Assembly (NCBI GenBank): GCA_947396885.1
Contig: OX377205.1
Coordinates: 75,550,969 to 75,614,968, forward strand
Source of the DNA: Heligmosomoides polygyrus polygyrus
Lineage: Eukaryota; Nematoda; Chromadorea; Rhabditida; Heligmosomidae
Length of the DNA stretch: 64,000 nucleotides
Direction: 5' to 3'
Program-made: the position numbers and the translations under genes
The notes under the pieces: generated by a model
Databases searched by the model: none
What the model saw: only the letters and a program-made list of their open reading frames with translations
Told to the model about the DNA's origin: nothing
Part shown: one piece after another, positions 1-12,060 of the stretch
Numbering within the stretch: position 1 is the first letter of the stretch
Layout: each line of letters starts with the position of its first letter

Positions 1-363
1 TAAAAGTATATTGCACATCGCATCTCGAAAGACAAAACTGACTAACGCACACATTTATCCTTTTCCTTCGAACTTTTCCTATTGTTTGGATTTTTCTGGG
101 CTGTACAGAGCAGTGTATATTATCCATCTTGCTGCTCTGCTTTCGCATAGTTTCTTGACCAAATATTCTCACTTTCCAAATTGACAGAATAGGGCAAGAT
201 TTAATTATTGATCCAAATTATATGTTTGTTCGTTTATGTTACTTCGAGTCGTTAGAGATCATGGAACTCAAATGTCCATCCTGTTGCTGTTTTACGAATT
301 CTGTTGAGAATCTTATAAATGTGCAGTCCGCGTTATAGGTTAGTCACAGATCCTTGGTTTCAG

Positions 364-2275
364 TCTCTGCGAGCGTTGGCGTTGTCGAACATACTGCGAG
401 GCTTCTCGTTCCTGCCCGGATGCGAACAGTTGCTGTGTGCTCACAACGGATTGCTGTTCGTACTGGGACGGTTTCTGCAGCTCATGGTTTCTGAAACACC
501 AGTGCAACGTGCAAAGCCTGTTCCAAAAATGGACGTGGTACGTTCGGCTGTTCTTACTTGGACTTACACTGTTCATCTTTTTTCATTGTACTCCTATTCG
601 AGGTAAATTTTAATTAAATGATTGAATTCAGTCCATGGTTTTTGCTTACAGGATGCCCCACTTCCCGAGCCGGAGTCGTACGACGCTGTGAGAAACCGAG
701 CGCTGTCATTACTCGACTGTGATGACTCTCAGGAAGTGCTGCTAGTTGAGACGGCTAATCAGCTGAGAGACGACGCTTTTGTGATGCTCTGTCACATGAG
801 TGTAGCGGTAGGTGTTATGGCTTCCAGTGATTTTTGAAATACCCTGCAACCCATTTTAAAGTGATTTTCTTTCAGCTTGACCTCTTCGATGTGTCTGATC
901 GGTTAGCGTACCCCATCTATGACGGTATATTGCACTGGTGTTCGACGAGCGTTCCCGAGGCGACTGACCCGATTCCTCCAGCGGCCGTGTCTCCGAGGTA
1001 TGGTTACGCTTGTCCTGCTTCCAGCTATGAAGTTCACTTTTGTGACTTCCAAGTTTCATTTGAGATTTAGAACTCTTTTTCTAATTGTAGTAGAAATAGG
1101 ACTGTTAGAATCGAGTGCAATATATTAGAAGTGTCTTGGGCGATTTTTTGTGGTTCTCATGGCTCACTATCTTTTGTATCGTTTATTATATTTTGTTGGA
1201 TGTTTTTTGTTGTTATATACCCTTATAATTTTTGCTATACCACCCACGGCAGCATTTTTGGCATTGGTACCATCCTCCAGCCAATATTCAGACGGGCCTA
1301 TTGATTGATGCTGAAGCTTAGTTGGCGTTTTTTGTGCGCTGTTTGTTAAGAATCTTGTTCAGCAGACGCGAGTTTGGCGCAAACTTTATAGAATGACCTC
1401 CAATTAGTTGTATGTTGGCCAAGGGTAAATGGAGATGTCGACCAACTTCTGTTTGGGGTGAGCCACGCGTTCTACATCGAAGGAACGTCGCGGGGACGAT
1501 TTGAATGCGTTTTTGTCCTATGCAATGACCTATGGTGACCAGGCAATGAACCAGTCAGTGTTCTAACTAGTGCCACTTTGTCGACCCTGGAATGGTCAAA
1601 AGCTTGGTGGCACTGGGCAAATAGGGACCAAGAAATTCGATTCAGGGTGCACCCGGGAGCCGGCATTTCCTCCTGCGCTTTCGCGCGCCCCTTAGGATGA
1701 GCAGGATAGGAGAATCTGGGAATACCTCAACCACGAACTAGTTTATCTTCTTATTTTTTGACTCGCTTTCTACAAATCGAAAATCTACTAAAAGCCTATT
1801 CCTTTCGATAGACTATTTTTAAGAAGCGCAAAATTTTTGGTATCCTATTCTTGCAAATTGCTGCTTAACCAATTTCTATTAGGTAGCACATGCCATCTTT
1901 TTGTGATGTCGTAGGCACTTTGCCTGCTCAAGAGTGAATAATTGCCTGGTGAGCTATACGGAAGGATCAGGTGTGTAAATCATTGTTTTGATCTGGCATT
2001 ATTACAGAATCAGAGTGGAGTGCTCCCCCTTTCCCCACACTTGGATAGATCACATTGTTTTATTCTTCCAACTACCAAGTTCCACCTCTAGCGAGATCTC
2101 GACTGGGATGTGCTTTAAATAGATCTCGAATAAAAGAAGTTTGTTCGGTTGAGTTAGCTTGCCAAATATGCCTATACGCGCCTAGCTCACAAACTGAATT
2201 GATCAGAACAAAGTAATACGGAAAGGTTCAGGCAAAAGTGGTGAAGGAAAGGCGTTTGCCCTAGATCCCTAGAGT

Positions 2276-2310
<35 letters not shown>

Positions 2311-5300
2311 TTCAACATTAACTAAATAACGTCTCTAAAACAATATTGACACAACACACAGCGGCATGCAAAAATTGTATAGGTAAAAGAAGCAGACGAA
2401 ACATTAACCTAAATTCCTTTAGTGATTGTATTGATTAGTCAGTATGCAGCATCAGATGTTTTTTCTCTTCCTTTCTACCTCCCTTCCTCTATTCTTTTTA
2501 ATCTTTTTTAAGAGAAGAAATCAGAGAGGAAAAATACGGGCCCTTCTAAGAGTTATTAAGTAATGGTGTCAATTAGAGAGGTGGTAAACGCTGCGATATC
2601 TGCACCCAAATCTCGTAATAGTAATATCTTTCAGGAACTACGCTTTGGAGATTATGTGCAAGATGTCGGTTTTGGAACGAAACGTCGACATGTTTTTGTC
2701 TACGGGAGCGTGGCCGCGGATAGAGAAGATCGTTCGTTTGTTGGCGAAGCTGCTGAGCATGAACGAGGAGACGCACCATCGGTATGAGCTTTTCCCAGTT
2801 TGACTGTTTCTGACTACTATCTGAAACCTTTAGTTTATTTGAGTTCTAACCCTAATTCCGCATTTATAGTGAGTTTGCCATCGTCATTCTGAATGCCTTC
2901 TGCAATGCGTCTGAAGCGGCGTGCTACGTTGCTGCCATGCAGTCACCGACGATACCAAACCTCGTTGCGTTCATCGAGACGTCAGATCAGAGCATGCATC
3001 AGGTAACCGTTTGTGGTCTTCTTTCAGTAGATGCTGATGTTTTTGCGATCCACAGAGCTCACGTTCTATGTACGTACTTGCAGGTCATGCAAACCCATGG
3101 AATGCCTGCGCTTCGGGATAACCCCGAGATGATGGGCACGTCTGTGGGTATGCTGCGACGAGCTGCTGCGATGCTTCGACTACTGGTTAAAGTGCCGGAT
3201 GCATATCGCGTCTACGCCAAGCACCAGCAGCGGCTTCTACAGTTCACAATGAGCCAACTGGTAAGTGTTATATTGAGCTAAGCAATGAGAGAACGAGATG
3301 AGACTCTGAGGCATTTCAGCTGCATTGCTTTAGAATAGCTTGAGTAGAGATTCGGCTTGAGGCTTGAAAAGGAGTCAGCATGGTGTTTTGGGTGTTCGAG
3401 GGGTCAAATTCACTTAGGATCGACTGGGATTCGAAAACGTATGCAACGTTGAACTAGCTGGGCTTAATATGTATATCATAGTTGTTAGTTAACAGATATT
3501 TATTTCAGTACATCACGATGTATTAGTATTAGTCGCTTTTCCTCCTCTTTTTCTATTTTTGCATTTCAACGTACTAGTATTAGTATTAGGCGCTTTTCAA
3601 TTAAACTGTAAAGCGTTGGCTCACTGTACGGTCATGTTCTACGCTGTCCATTTTAGATGGATTCTCGGGTCGCTGGCATGATTGCAGACGCTCTGTATGA
3701 GATTCAGTCGATGCTCAGCAAAGAAAAGGCGAAAAATGAAAGCACGAGTGCGGCTAATCACAAGAGCAATGGAGGTATGTGGCGCTTATGAATTTTCCTT
3801 CCTTCTCTTTTCTTCCGTATGAGTGCTGGTTCTTTATTTGTTTGTCAAGTAATTAGCATGTGCAGTGAGCAGCTTAGCCATCTTTGTAGGTGATTAGTAA
3901 CGACTAGCCTTCCATAAATGCTTTTCAAAAAACGGTTCGCCCGTTTGTGAAAATTTTCGACCATACGGTTTAATTTCCTTCATTTGCTTTTGAGTTGAGG
4001 CTTTTTCGTTAAAGAAATTTTGGTTTGCTTTCCCCTCCGGCCGGTCTAAGCTCGGTCTTGTGACTTGTAAAGGTACTTGCCTGAAAAGTTGAAACACGGT
4101 CTGTATGGTGGTGGACCTTTAGATATCATCACACTGCCCAGCAGTGTTTGCAGCGCCTTTAACACAGCATGACCTTTGTTATACTCCTATGTCGCGCCGC
4201 GGCCCTTCGCCGGCACAACGCGGGAGTATACCAAAGGCCTATCTTATGCCTCTATCCACTTCTCAAATTCTCGGGAAGATTGGGTGCGTCGTCGCATGCT
4301 CAATTCAAGGTTTCTTGTTCGCCCAAGCCCCAAAGAAATTTTCCTTCTCTCGGGGGTCGGTGAAATGAATGCGCCATGTATTCTGGGTCTTAGTGTTGCT
4401 TTCTGAGAATGTCTGAACAGTTCATGCGGCTATTTGTGCCGAGCCAGCACACTCTTCACAACATCTCTTCCTTTCTGGCTCTACGTTTGTTGTGACGTTC
4501 ACATAAATGCAACTAATTGTCATGTAGTAGTTTCGTGTAGTCATCTGGTTGTATAGATGTTAAATCAGGCTTGTGTAGGCACCTATCGCCTACCCCTCCC
4601 TCTCGTTTACAGTGCAGTTCCAGAAAAAGGTTAATCATTTGTGGAGATCTGTTGGTTAAGTGTTGAGAGAGAAATATTAATTGGAGATTGTGTCCAAAAA
4701 AATGGTGGAAGTTGTACGAATCATAGAAAAGTAAGCAAGGAATAGAAGTTGTATTGAACACTATTTAGTTCAGTTTATAAGGGTATGGAGGGTAAATTCC
4801 GCACAAAGCAGATTCTCGGTGGGGGTGCACCGCGCATTTTACTTCTGCGGGATATCGCGGGGACAGTTTAAGTGCGTACTCCTGCAAAAGTCGGTAACTG
4901 ACCGAGCATGAAAGGGGTTGGAACAGATTTACCACTCGGTTTGAACCTTGTCGTGCCTGAATACTAAGTTGGTTAGTAAGCGACCATGAAAGGGTTTGAA
5001 ACCAAGCACGAAACGTTCACGCCCCCCCCCCCCCAGCACTTGTTGCTATTGCGCAGCGGGGGCGTGGCCGTCTTTCTTATTCGGTTCCAAACCCTTTCGT
5101 GGTCGGTTACTGATCAGCTTAGTGTCTCAAACCGAGCGGTAAATTTGTTCCAAACCGTTTCAAGCTCGGCCACTTACCTGCGGTGGTCAGCCGTTGAACA
5201 AATCCTGTATTATCCTTCGCAAGCAAGTGATCTGACCACAGGTTGAAGGGAATCATGATGAAGTTGACGAGAACTGGATTCGGGGTATGCGTGAGATGTG

Positions 5301-6400
5301 GCAGGTTATATGATTCCACTTCAAATCCGTAAACTCTAGAATTCGACTTTTTCGGTTTTTTGAGGAGTTTCCTATTCGATGGAGTGATGAAAATGGAAAG
5401 GGTCATGTGGGTCCAGAGCTTCAATAGATTACAAGAGCGTCTTGTGTAGCGTCGATCGTGATTGTCTCACCTGTTTTTTATTAATTTTTAGAAAGGTTTT
5501 TTAGAGCATAAAATCATCTAGTTATTGCTGCGCTTCGGCTGTAATACTAGAAGAAAACTGAGCTCCCATTTGCGCAATTAGAGCTGACGTAGTTAAGCAC
5601 AAATGGAAGCTCAGTTTCCTTCCACTATTAAAGCCAAAGCGCAGCAACAACTGGATGATTTGATGCTCTAAAAAGCATTTATAGGGAACCGCTAAAGATA
5701 AGTGAGACTATTGTGATCGATAATTGGAGCAGACGTATAATCGTTGACAATCAACTGACATACTACATCTAATCGATTTCGATCGGTGGTTTCGGGGCAA
5801 GTTATGGCTGGTAAGATATCCATACGGAGACAAATCACGTTCGGCTGGCGGTATTTGCTGTCAGTGGTTGAAGAGGTATGCCAGAAAGGAATGAACATCT
5901 AGTACGGCATGTATCTCTCCTATTTGTTCTTGGTAGATGCTTTTTACTTTTCTACCCTGACCGTTTAGAAGATCACGGGTTCAGACTGTATTGTGTATAT
6001 TCAGTATGCCTCTTGCAGATGCGTCTGAAGTGGTAAAGGTGGAGAACGCAACCGACGACACAACATCGTCTGCATCTACGGACGTAGCGTCCGAGAACGT
6101 CGCCACAGAGGACTCAGCGTCTCCAGCGGCCATCAACGGCGATGCCACCACGCATGCGCTGAAGAAGGTTGCCATGAAGCGCAGCGGGATCCATGATGAG
6201 GTGAGTGGAGGATTGTCTTTCAGTTCAGAAGTATCTTCAGACTAAAACCTCACACCTTTCAGTGTGTAACGAAAGCACCGTCGTCGAAGCGGACGTGTTT
6301 GGAGAACGGGTACGAGAAGAAAAACGGGAAGCTAGACAACAGCCCGCTGAAGCTGAAGGAAACCCGGGCCGAGAACGGGTCGATGACGGCCGTCGCCTGA
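364..6400 (+). CDS. let-526: ARID1/BAF250/Osa-like SWI/SNF subunit, C-terminal exons (5' end outside window)
   Basis: C-terminal part of the ARID1 (BAF250/Osa) subunit of nuclear BAF-type SWI/SNF chromatin remodellers. Nine in-phase exons read by eye: 364-537, 652-807, 876-997, 2635-2781, 2870-3002, 3084-3260, 3657-3774, 6019-6200, 6263-6400, giving 448 codons and a TGA at 6398. Landmarks shared with animal ARID1: ALSNILRGFSFLPG followed by GLLFVLGRFLQL in exon 1, LDLFDVSDRL...GILHW in exon 3, and GMLRRAAAMLRLLVKV in exon 6, the helical-repeat BAF250_C region. The last two exons encode a Lys/Ser/Glu-rich, probably disordered tail without clear homology. The first acceptor could instead be at 326; 363 is preferred. 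The protein must begin upstream, because the ARID DNA-binding domain is not in the window. Introns 3 (1.6 kb) and 7 (2.2 kb) are swollen by repeats. The symbol is by homology to C. elegans. Confidence 0.9.
1452..1690 (-). repeat. tRNA-derived SINE family 1 (minus copy) in ARID1 intron 3
   Basis: Reads, on the plus strand, from the tail-side GAGCCACGCGTTCTAC motif through TTTGAATGCGTTTTTG to the head-side CCTCCTGCGCTTTCGCGC. Same order and wording as better copies at 22606, 44424 and 63535. Divergent and without the terminal TTTATCC run, so an old insertion. Confidence 0.65.
2275..2312. repeat. (TTTA)n microsatellite
   Basis: About nine uninterrupted TTTA units in intron 3 of the ARID1-like gene. 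Similar runs occur near 16972, 24308 and (AATA) 55097. Such runs can be LINE/SINE 3' tails. Confidence 0.9.
4805..4890 (-). repeat. SINE family 1 tail fragment
   Basis: GGTGCACCGCGCATTTTACTT and GGGATATCGCGGGGAC match the 3' half of SINE family 1 in minus orientation. The head is missing. Confidence 0.45.
4893..5185. repeat. Fold-back (long inverted repeat) element in ARID1 intron 7
   Basis: The left arm (about 4893-5015: GTAACTGACCGAGCATGAAA, then TTTACCACTCGGTTTGA and CGACCATGAAAGGGTTTG) is repeated in reverse complement to the right (CACGAAAGGGTTTGGAAC, TTTACCGCTCGGTTTGAG, GGCCGAGCTTGAAACGG). The centre is a C-run (5024-5034) followed by a G-rich CAGCGGGGGCGTGGCC. Arms are roughly 120-140 bp with scattered mismatches. 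No coding capacity. Confidence 0.7.
5491..5680. repeat. 190-bp hairpin element (MITE-like) in ARID1 intron 7
   Basis: Near-palindromic. The left half starts AAGGTTTTTTAGAGCAT...ATCATCTAGTTATTGCTGCGC and ends AACTGAGCTCCCATTTG. The right half is its reverse complement with scattered substitutions (CAAATGGAAGCTCAGTTTCC...GCGCAGCAACAACTGGATGA). The spacer is only about 20-25 bp. A transcript would fold into a stem of about 80 bp. No target duplication was identified. Confidence 0.75.
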
Positions 6401-7946
6401 AGCGTCGTCGTCGTTCGACGCCACCAGCAGAAGTCTCCTAGCGCCACCACTTGCCACGTGCCGTCCGTCGTCTCGTCTGTCTCTCACTTCTGTCCCGCCG
6501 CGGCGGCTGCTGCCCGCCTTCACTAACGCGGCGGACGAGGGAGGCGTGTCGATATAGAGCATCAGATGCGTAGCGTAGGTATTGTTGAATACCGGTAGGG
6601 CCCCCAGCGACGGTTGGCCCCTCTCAGTAAGGTCCTCGTTTGTCCGGTTCTTCTTTTATTTCGTTCTTCTGTTCATCGATTGGTTTCATCCTTTCCCTGC
6701 GCTTCTATATGTGCGTGTATTGTTAATTCGAGGCTCGGGCGCGATCCGTGTAAGTACCATTTGCTGCTGTGAGCCTGCTCTAATCTGCGTGTGTATTTGT
6801 CTGTGTCTAAGGCCCCCTAGAGAGTGTACGTACATTTGGCTACTGTTGTCAGGTTGTGTTACGACGCTTCATGCGAGCGACGCGCCACTGCTACCACACG
6901 CACTGTCAGTGTCCCTTCCCTTCCCTATCCCCGACCCGTTCCCCGACCAAGCTTAGCAGCTCCTGATTCGGTACCGGGCCTGATCTAACCGCAGCCGCGC
7001 GGACTTGTAGTACCGCTGTGTCCTATGCATAGTCGTCGCCATCATCATTTTCATCATCATCATCATCATCATCTCTCCCCTCTATCTTCTTTTCGTCGTC
7101 GTGCACCTGGGATTATCGGGTCAAGATTTCTATGTGTGTGTGAATATTCGGCGGGAACCGACCTCGCGACGTCGATGCAGCAGAGGCAGCCGTCCCAGGC
7201 GTGGTTCATACTCCTACTCTAGTCACTGCGCGACACGTCGGGTCAGCACGGGAGCCGTCGCTATCGATCGTCCACGCTGCCTAATCGATATTTGTGGCTC
7301 CCACACTGGTCGACCGCTCCGCGCGGCGGGTCAAGTATAAAGCGCGCCTGGTGAGCAGCTTCGGGGGTCCGTCGTCGTCGTCGTCGTCATCGCGCGCGAG
7401 GGAGGGGCCTCAGAACTCAAGTCGCGTCCTTCCCACGTTCGTTCGTTCGTGTCGTTCTTCTAATATGAATTGCTCAGCCGAAGCTGCTTTGTGAAGACAT
7501 GATTCAATTCCTTCCCCACCTTTCCACCTTCTTCACGTATGTACGTTACGGTAATATAACGAGACTAATCGTCCCCTTCCTTCCCATCGTTTCGTGCTCT
7601 AATGCTGCTAACGGCGCCGTCTGATACGCACTATTGTACTGTAAGTTATTATACGTTTCGGAACCAAGTTGCGCGTTGTTTGGAATCTCCTTCCTCGTCT
7701 TCGTCTTCTTCTTCATCAGCGTCGTCGTCGTTCGTCCATATTCTCCATCCTTTCTTCCTTGTTGTTCTAGGGGCATAAGCGTTGACTAAAAATCACCGAA
7801 ATTAACTTATGATGTTGTATTTGTTGGCTACGTGGACCGCGTGAGGTGCGCTGTGTATAGTCTGTCTCTCACTGTTTTCCTTTCTTCTTCGTATTACGAT
7901 GATGTTGTTTGAGACACATGTGTATGTTTCTCGAGTCAGGAATAAA
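6401..7946 (+). other. Probable long 3' UTR of the ARID1-like gene
   Basis: No convincing exon follows the stop codon. The 1.5 kb is non-repetitive at the scale seen in the TE regions, with simple runs: CAT trinucleotides near 7040-7070, GTC near 7368-7390 and pyrimidine-rich tracts. It ends at an AATAAA. The assignment as 3' UTR is inference from position and from the polyadenylation signal. Several short frames open by chance here. Confidence 0.45.
7941..7946 (+). promoter_or_regulatory. Polyadenylation signal AATAAA
   Basis: AATAAA in an A-rich context, the first canonical signal on this strand downstream of the ARID1-like stop. It fits the end of that transcript, but the distance of 1.54 kb is long for a nematode. 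Confidence 0.4.
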
Positions 7947-7960
7947 AATGATCTATAAAC

Positions 7961-9495
7961 GGGAACTGTGAACTTACACCACCACCTCGCATGACACAGT
8001 CGAGGGGAGCGCCATCAGTGGGATCGACGCAGGCAGACGCGCCCTGGCAGGGATCCGGCACTACGTATCTACTACGACAGCGCACCGTCCTGAAATCTCT
8101 CGAAATCAAGGTAGAAGGACGGGATAGAAATGGTGATGCTTAGCGGGGCTTCAGTACACTGCTCCAACGTCGCGGGGGTAGGGAGCGGGAAGAAAACTTC
8201 TAGGTCCGGCTGTTACTCATCGTCGCGTCCTGCTTTGAGCGTGACAGAGGCGGGAAGTTCCGGTGGAACAGTGTCTGCCCCCGCCCCTACTTATCGTTAG
8301 TGGTGTCCAGCATGGCTCCAGAACGTACTCCAACGCGACGTCGCGCGCTAGCCGCATGCGACGTCTTGGCGCTGAAACGCGGGCGTGTGCTCGTTGTTGA
8401 CGCGTGGTTAGCCGCGAAGCACGAAATTTTGCCAGTGCCTACTCCATCAGACACCTTGGTTAGCGTTGCATGTTCGACCCCCTCCTAGGGCCACCACAGG
8501 GAGCCCCAAATGAAATAAAAGAGATGAACTCCCTGGGTGGAGGCGATTGTAAGAAAAAGGAAGCAGTAAAATGCCGCTGCTTCTGCTTGTAGAATGGAGA
8601 AATACGAAGGCTCTCGGTGTTTGCTAAGAAGGGTGCTTGCCAACGTCATTACACCTGAACTATGGCAAGTGAGTTGGAGAAAGGTGACGGTCAAGTGTAG
8701 AACAAAGTTAGAGTTAAGGGAAAAACTATCTCACGTCTCAGCAATCCCTGAAGACTTCAAACGCTTTATAACGAGGCCAACTGTTCAAGGCAAAGATGTT
8801 AAAAATTTCGGGAACTTACAAGATTCCGAGACTTTTACTTAATAATTCCGGCACAGTTTTTGTTTCGAATTTTCCTCACCTGGTCCTTGGCCGTTTCCTT
8901 TCACTCAATTGAAATATATTGAGTCTTATTCCACCCGCACTTTGTTAGCAAACGCTCCCACTTCAAGAAGGAATCCTCAAGAAGGCCTATTACTAGTAAG
9001 TTCTCTGCAGTAGACATGTATGCAGATATAACAGCTCACTTTGTTAGGATTCTATGCACTCTTATTTGCTACCGGTTAACAATACACTAGTAGGAGCGGG
9101 GAATTGGGCAGAATTCCCTACCAAGAGATATCAGACGTGTCTCACCCAACCACTTTCCTTCTTCTACCCGAAAAATGTGGTCAACAGTGGCCGGCACACG
9201 CTCTCGCGCTCTATCGCGAGTCCCTGTCGGAAGCGTTGCTGCCGTGCCTGCGGTAAGCAGTCGGACCGCGACAACTCGTCCAGTTTCGTCGCGCACCGTG
9301 CGCGACACCAGAGGGGGTTCGCTCGGCGTTGGGGTTATGTCTGCTCCCGGTCCAGCATCGCTCAGCCAAACAAGTTCAAAATTCCATATATATATATATT
9401 TTAATTTAAAACGTGGAGATCACCTGGAAAGAGACTGGATGAGCACCTGAAAGCTCTGTGTAGACTTCAAAGCTACCCGGAGAATCCTATCTCGA
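7961..9495. other. Unannotated stretch
   Basis: No recognisable gene or TE. There is a CpG-rich patch at 7980-8480 and another at 9180-9340, each with short open frames lacking homology I recognise, and an (AT)n run near 9390-9402. Confidence 0.4.
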
Positions 9496-9497
9496 AA

Positions 9498-9865
9498 CAC
9501 CGCACCCTAAGGCCTCGTGCATACTTCCCGTCACCGTGATGGAATCGCGGCGATGAGTTTTGCAGAGCGACGCGAAAGAATTCGAACTCCGCTGCGCTCG
9601 TCCATCGCTCACCGCTCTGCAAGGGAGCGCAACGTCGATCCGTCCACGACCAACGCTAAACAGCGCGCGCGGCGCGAAAAAGTATGTCATGTCCGCGATG
9701 AGCGCGGGAAGCTATCGTGGATGCCGACCGCCACTGTTGTTGCAGCCGCGGCGAAGTTTTCTTTGACTATTCGACCGCGTGCGGCGAAATGGCCATGAAT
9801 TGAGCGCCGCGATGGCATCGCGGCGATGGAAGTATGCCTCCGGCCTAAGCCCCCGTTCATATTTC
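9498..9865. repeat. GC-rich fold-back element (MITE-like)
   Basis: Terminal inverted segments: CTAAGGCCTCGTGCATACTTCC and GATGGAATCGCGGCGATG on the left match, in reverse complement, CATCGCGGCGATGGAAGTATGCC...GGCCTAAG on the right. The interior is CpG-rich (GCGCGCGGCGCG) without a convincing frame. Termini are approximate. Confidence 0.6.
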
Positions 9866-9930
9866 GCGACAGCAGGACAAAAGCGACGGCAGTACCCGGG
9901 AAGAATGAACAGCCGACACCAGCGACATAC

Positions 9931-9967
9931 GAACATGAACATGAACATGTACATGAACATGAACATT
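9931..9967. repeat. (GAACAT)n hexanucleotide repeat
   Basis: Six near-perfect units of GAACAT (one GTACAT variant), just beyond the GC-rich fold-back element. Confidence 0.9.
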
Positions 9968-10396
9968 TATTGAGCCCAAAGAAGTACAAAACAAGTTGAA
10001 CACAAAAATCACTGCAAAAGTTGGCTCTTCAAAGACAAGCAAAAGTGAAGAGCAATTATTGTACCAAAAGAGATCCGAAATTAATTGATCACAAGATGTT
10101 ACAGAGGAAGCGCTCTTTTTGAAGATATGCAAGAGAACTCTTCTTTCGAGAGTGACGCGAAAGTGTTCTTTTAAAGGACTAGCGACTCACTGAAAAAGGT
10201 ACTTTATCAAAATATGTATAGCTGATTTGTTTTTAAACTAATCAGGAGGGTACATTACAAGTCACGAGACAAACATTTCCCCAAGAAAAGCACTGGAGGC
10301 GTTCTGAAATTTATCCCGAAGTCTGCAAATGAATAATCGAAACGAGTGGCTTCCCGTGACGGACAATTCTGCGCTGTTTATAATATTTCACACTAG

Positions 10397-10545
10397 GGAC
10401 ATTGTAGCACAGTCGGAGCAGGCGCCGTCTGCTGCGTGCGTCAGCTTTCGAGTTCCTGGTTCGGATTTTCCTTCTCTGACAACCAATGCTTCCATCTCTC
10501 CGGTGTCGTTGAATTGGTATCGTGCTCGTCTGAGAATACCAAAGC
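10397..10545 (+). repeat. SINE family 1, head fragment
   Basis: Contains the tRNA-like head: an A-box-like AGCACAGTCGGAGCAGGCG followed by the B-box GGTTCGGATTTT at 10458, then the family's TTGGTATCG...GTCTGAGAA block. The tail half is missing. Confidence 0.7.
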
Positions 10546-11695
10546 ACTGACTGTCTATTAGTTCACCGCAAACCTCTCTCACTCTCTTGCAGATATTATA
10601 CTACGTCACGCTGATGTGCTTTGATTTGCTGAGGCTTCTTGTATTCTTTATCATGTTGTATTACTCACCATGATGTGTCTTTGAGCTTCTTCTATTTTAG
10701 AATTGTGCGCCCATTCCTGTGCAAATAAAGAAATCATTATTTTGTGGCGAACAACGGATTGGAATTGCCTCCATGAGATCCTGTGGGCGTAGACTGCGTG
10801 GTACACCCCAGAATGGATTGATTAAGCCGTTCCTTAACCTTTGCCAGTATCCTTTATTTCGCACTGATTGTTATACTGTGATCGGTGATGTCGAGCGTGT
10901 CGTCGTGAGTAGCACTGGTATACGCAGTATACCCAGTGTGGAATGGGTGATATATTGAACCCCAGCAGGAGGCTATTCCAATGCAGCTCTGAGCGATAAA
11001 TGTCATGTATATGGACAGAAGCGGCTGGGCATCCAAAATACGAAAACGCAAGTCTCGATCTGAGGTGTACGAAGAAAAGAGTTTCAGCCGATTAAATTTG
11101 CCGTAGCTTCATTGTTGATTACTGAAGCCTCCAGCAATGTTCCAGAGGCGTGGTGGTCCCGCAACGATCGCTCTTACGGTAACAGTTAGAAAACGTGGCA
11201 TCCTACGAAGAACGTCTTGTCGGCGAGAACGTACTGTACTACACGCGTTCACACGTACCTTAGTATAACAGACGTAATAGACAATAGACGTAACGTAAAA
11301 GACAAGACATTCCTACTAGAGTGTCACGTTTCTAACCCTTACCGTAATAACTATCGCAGCGAGGCCAACACCTCAGTTTTTCTTCAGGGGTTTGCTTCAT
11401 CCCAAGCAGCGGCTGTCGGCGGCTTAGGGGGTATGGTGGAGGGCCCGTGAGAAAGAGAACAAGAGTTCGAAACCACTCGCGGTTGAGTTCTACATGCTTT
11501 AAAAGTAACGAATAGTTACTATAAGATGCCAGTTACCATCCGTCGAATGACATTGGTTACTCGCTTCAAGCGGAGGATCGGCGGGTGAGTTCATCGCTCA
11601 TGGGTCCAACCTTTCTGTTACGCCCTCTAGACGACATCATGGGCATTTGATGGCCTAGATGACAATATACTAGTCCTTGAGCCAGTGCTTGGAGC
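10546..11695. other. Unannotated stretch
   Basis: AT-moderate DNA with no frame or element that I recognise. Confidence 0.4.
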
Positions 11696-11699
11696 TCCG

Positions 11700-11835
11700 A
11701 CGATCAACTACGAGTCGAAACATTCGAAACATTAGGCCGCTCAACAAACACTGTTCCACCTCGTAAGCTCTTTCGGCACAGAAGTACCACAAGCATCTAA
11801 GCAATGCCGGGTTTTTATGAAGAAGCACCAGAGAC
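11700..11835 (+). mobile_element. Penelope-like element tail fragment
   Basis: CGAAACATTAGGCCGCTCAA, then CTGTTCCACCTCGTAAG, TTCGGCACAGAAGTACCA and GCAATGCCGGGTTTTTATGA match, in the same order, the tails at 50710-50820 and 21640-21740. An old, isolated 3' fragment. Confidence 0.65.
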
Positions 11836-11967
11836 TAACAAAATCAAGCAAGAATGTAAGACATCATTTCTATGAACGCCTTCAGCTCAAGACCGGCTAA
11901 TCCCTTTGTTCCTCATGAGTGCTGGTCGGCAACTCTACGAGTATATAGTGGATGTTGCGTTCGATCA

Positions 11968-12060
11968 AAAGGGGCTGGTGGTGTAATGGGTCAGCATTCA
12001 GTCCGAAAAGCAGAGGCTGCGGGTTCGAGCTCAGCCTGGCGCAAAAGTTTTGATCGAAAC
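11968..12060 (+). repeat. tRNA-derived SINE family 2 head
   Basis: GCTGGTGGTGTAATGGGT resembles a tRNA A-box, and GGGTTCGAGCTC about 45 nt later resembles a B-box, closing with CCTGGCGC. The following AAAGTTTTGATCGAAACTGA corresponds to the downstream block of the copy at 47622. The acceptor-stem ends do not pair as in a true tRNA. Confidence 0.55.

Noticed and set aside
2937..3281. Single-exon reading of the 114-codon frame at 2937
   Set aside because: It reads through a GTAACC donor and a TTGCAG acceptor; the spliced version matches ARID1.
6582..6956. 124-codon frame after the ARID1 stop
   Set aside because: Cys/Leu/Phe/Pro-rich, no splice sites in phase with ARID1, no domain; treated as 3' UTR.
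7030..7075. His-rich peptide from the CAT repeat
   Set aside because: A microsatellite translated in one frame; in probable 3' UTR with no supporting context.
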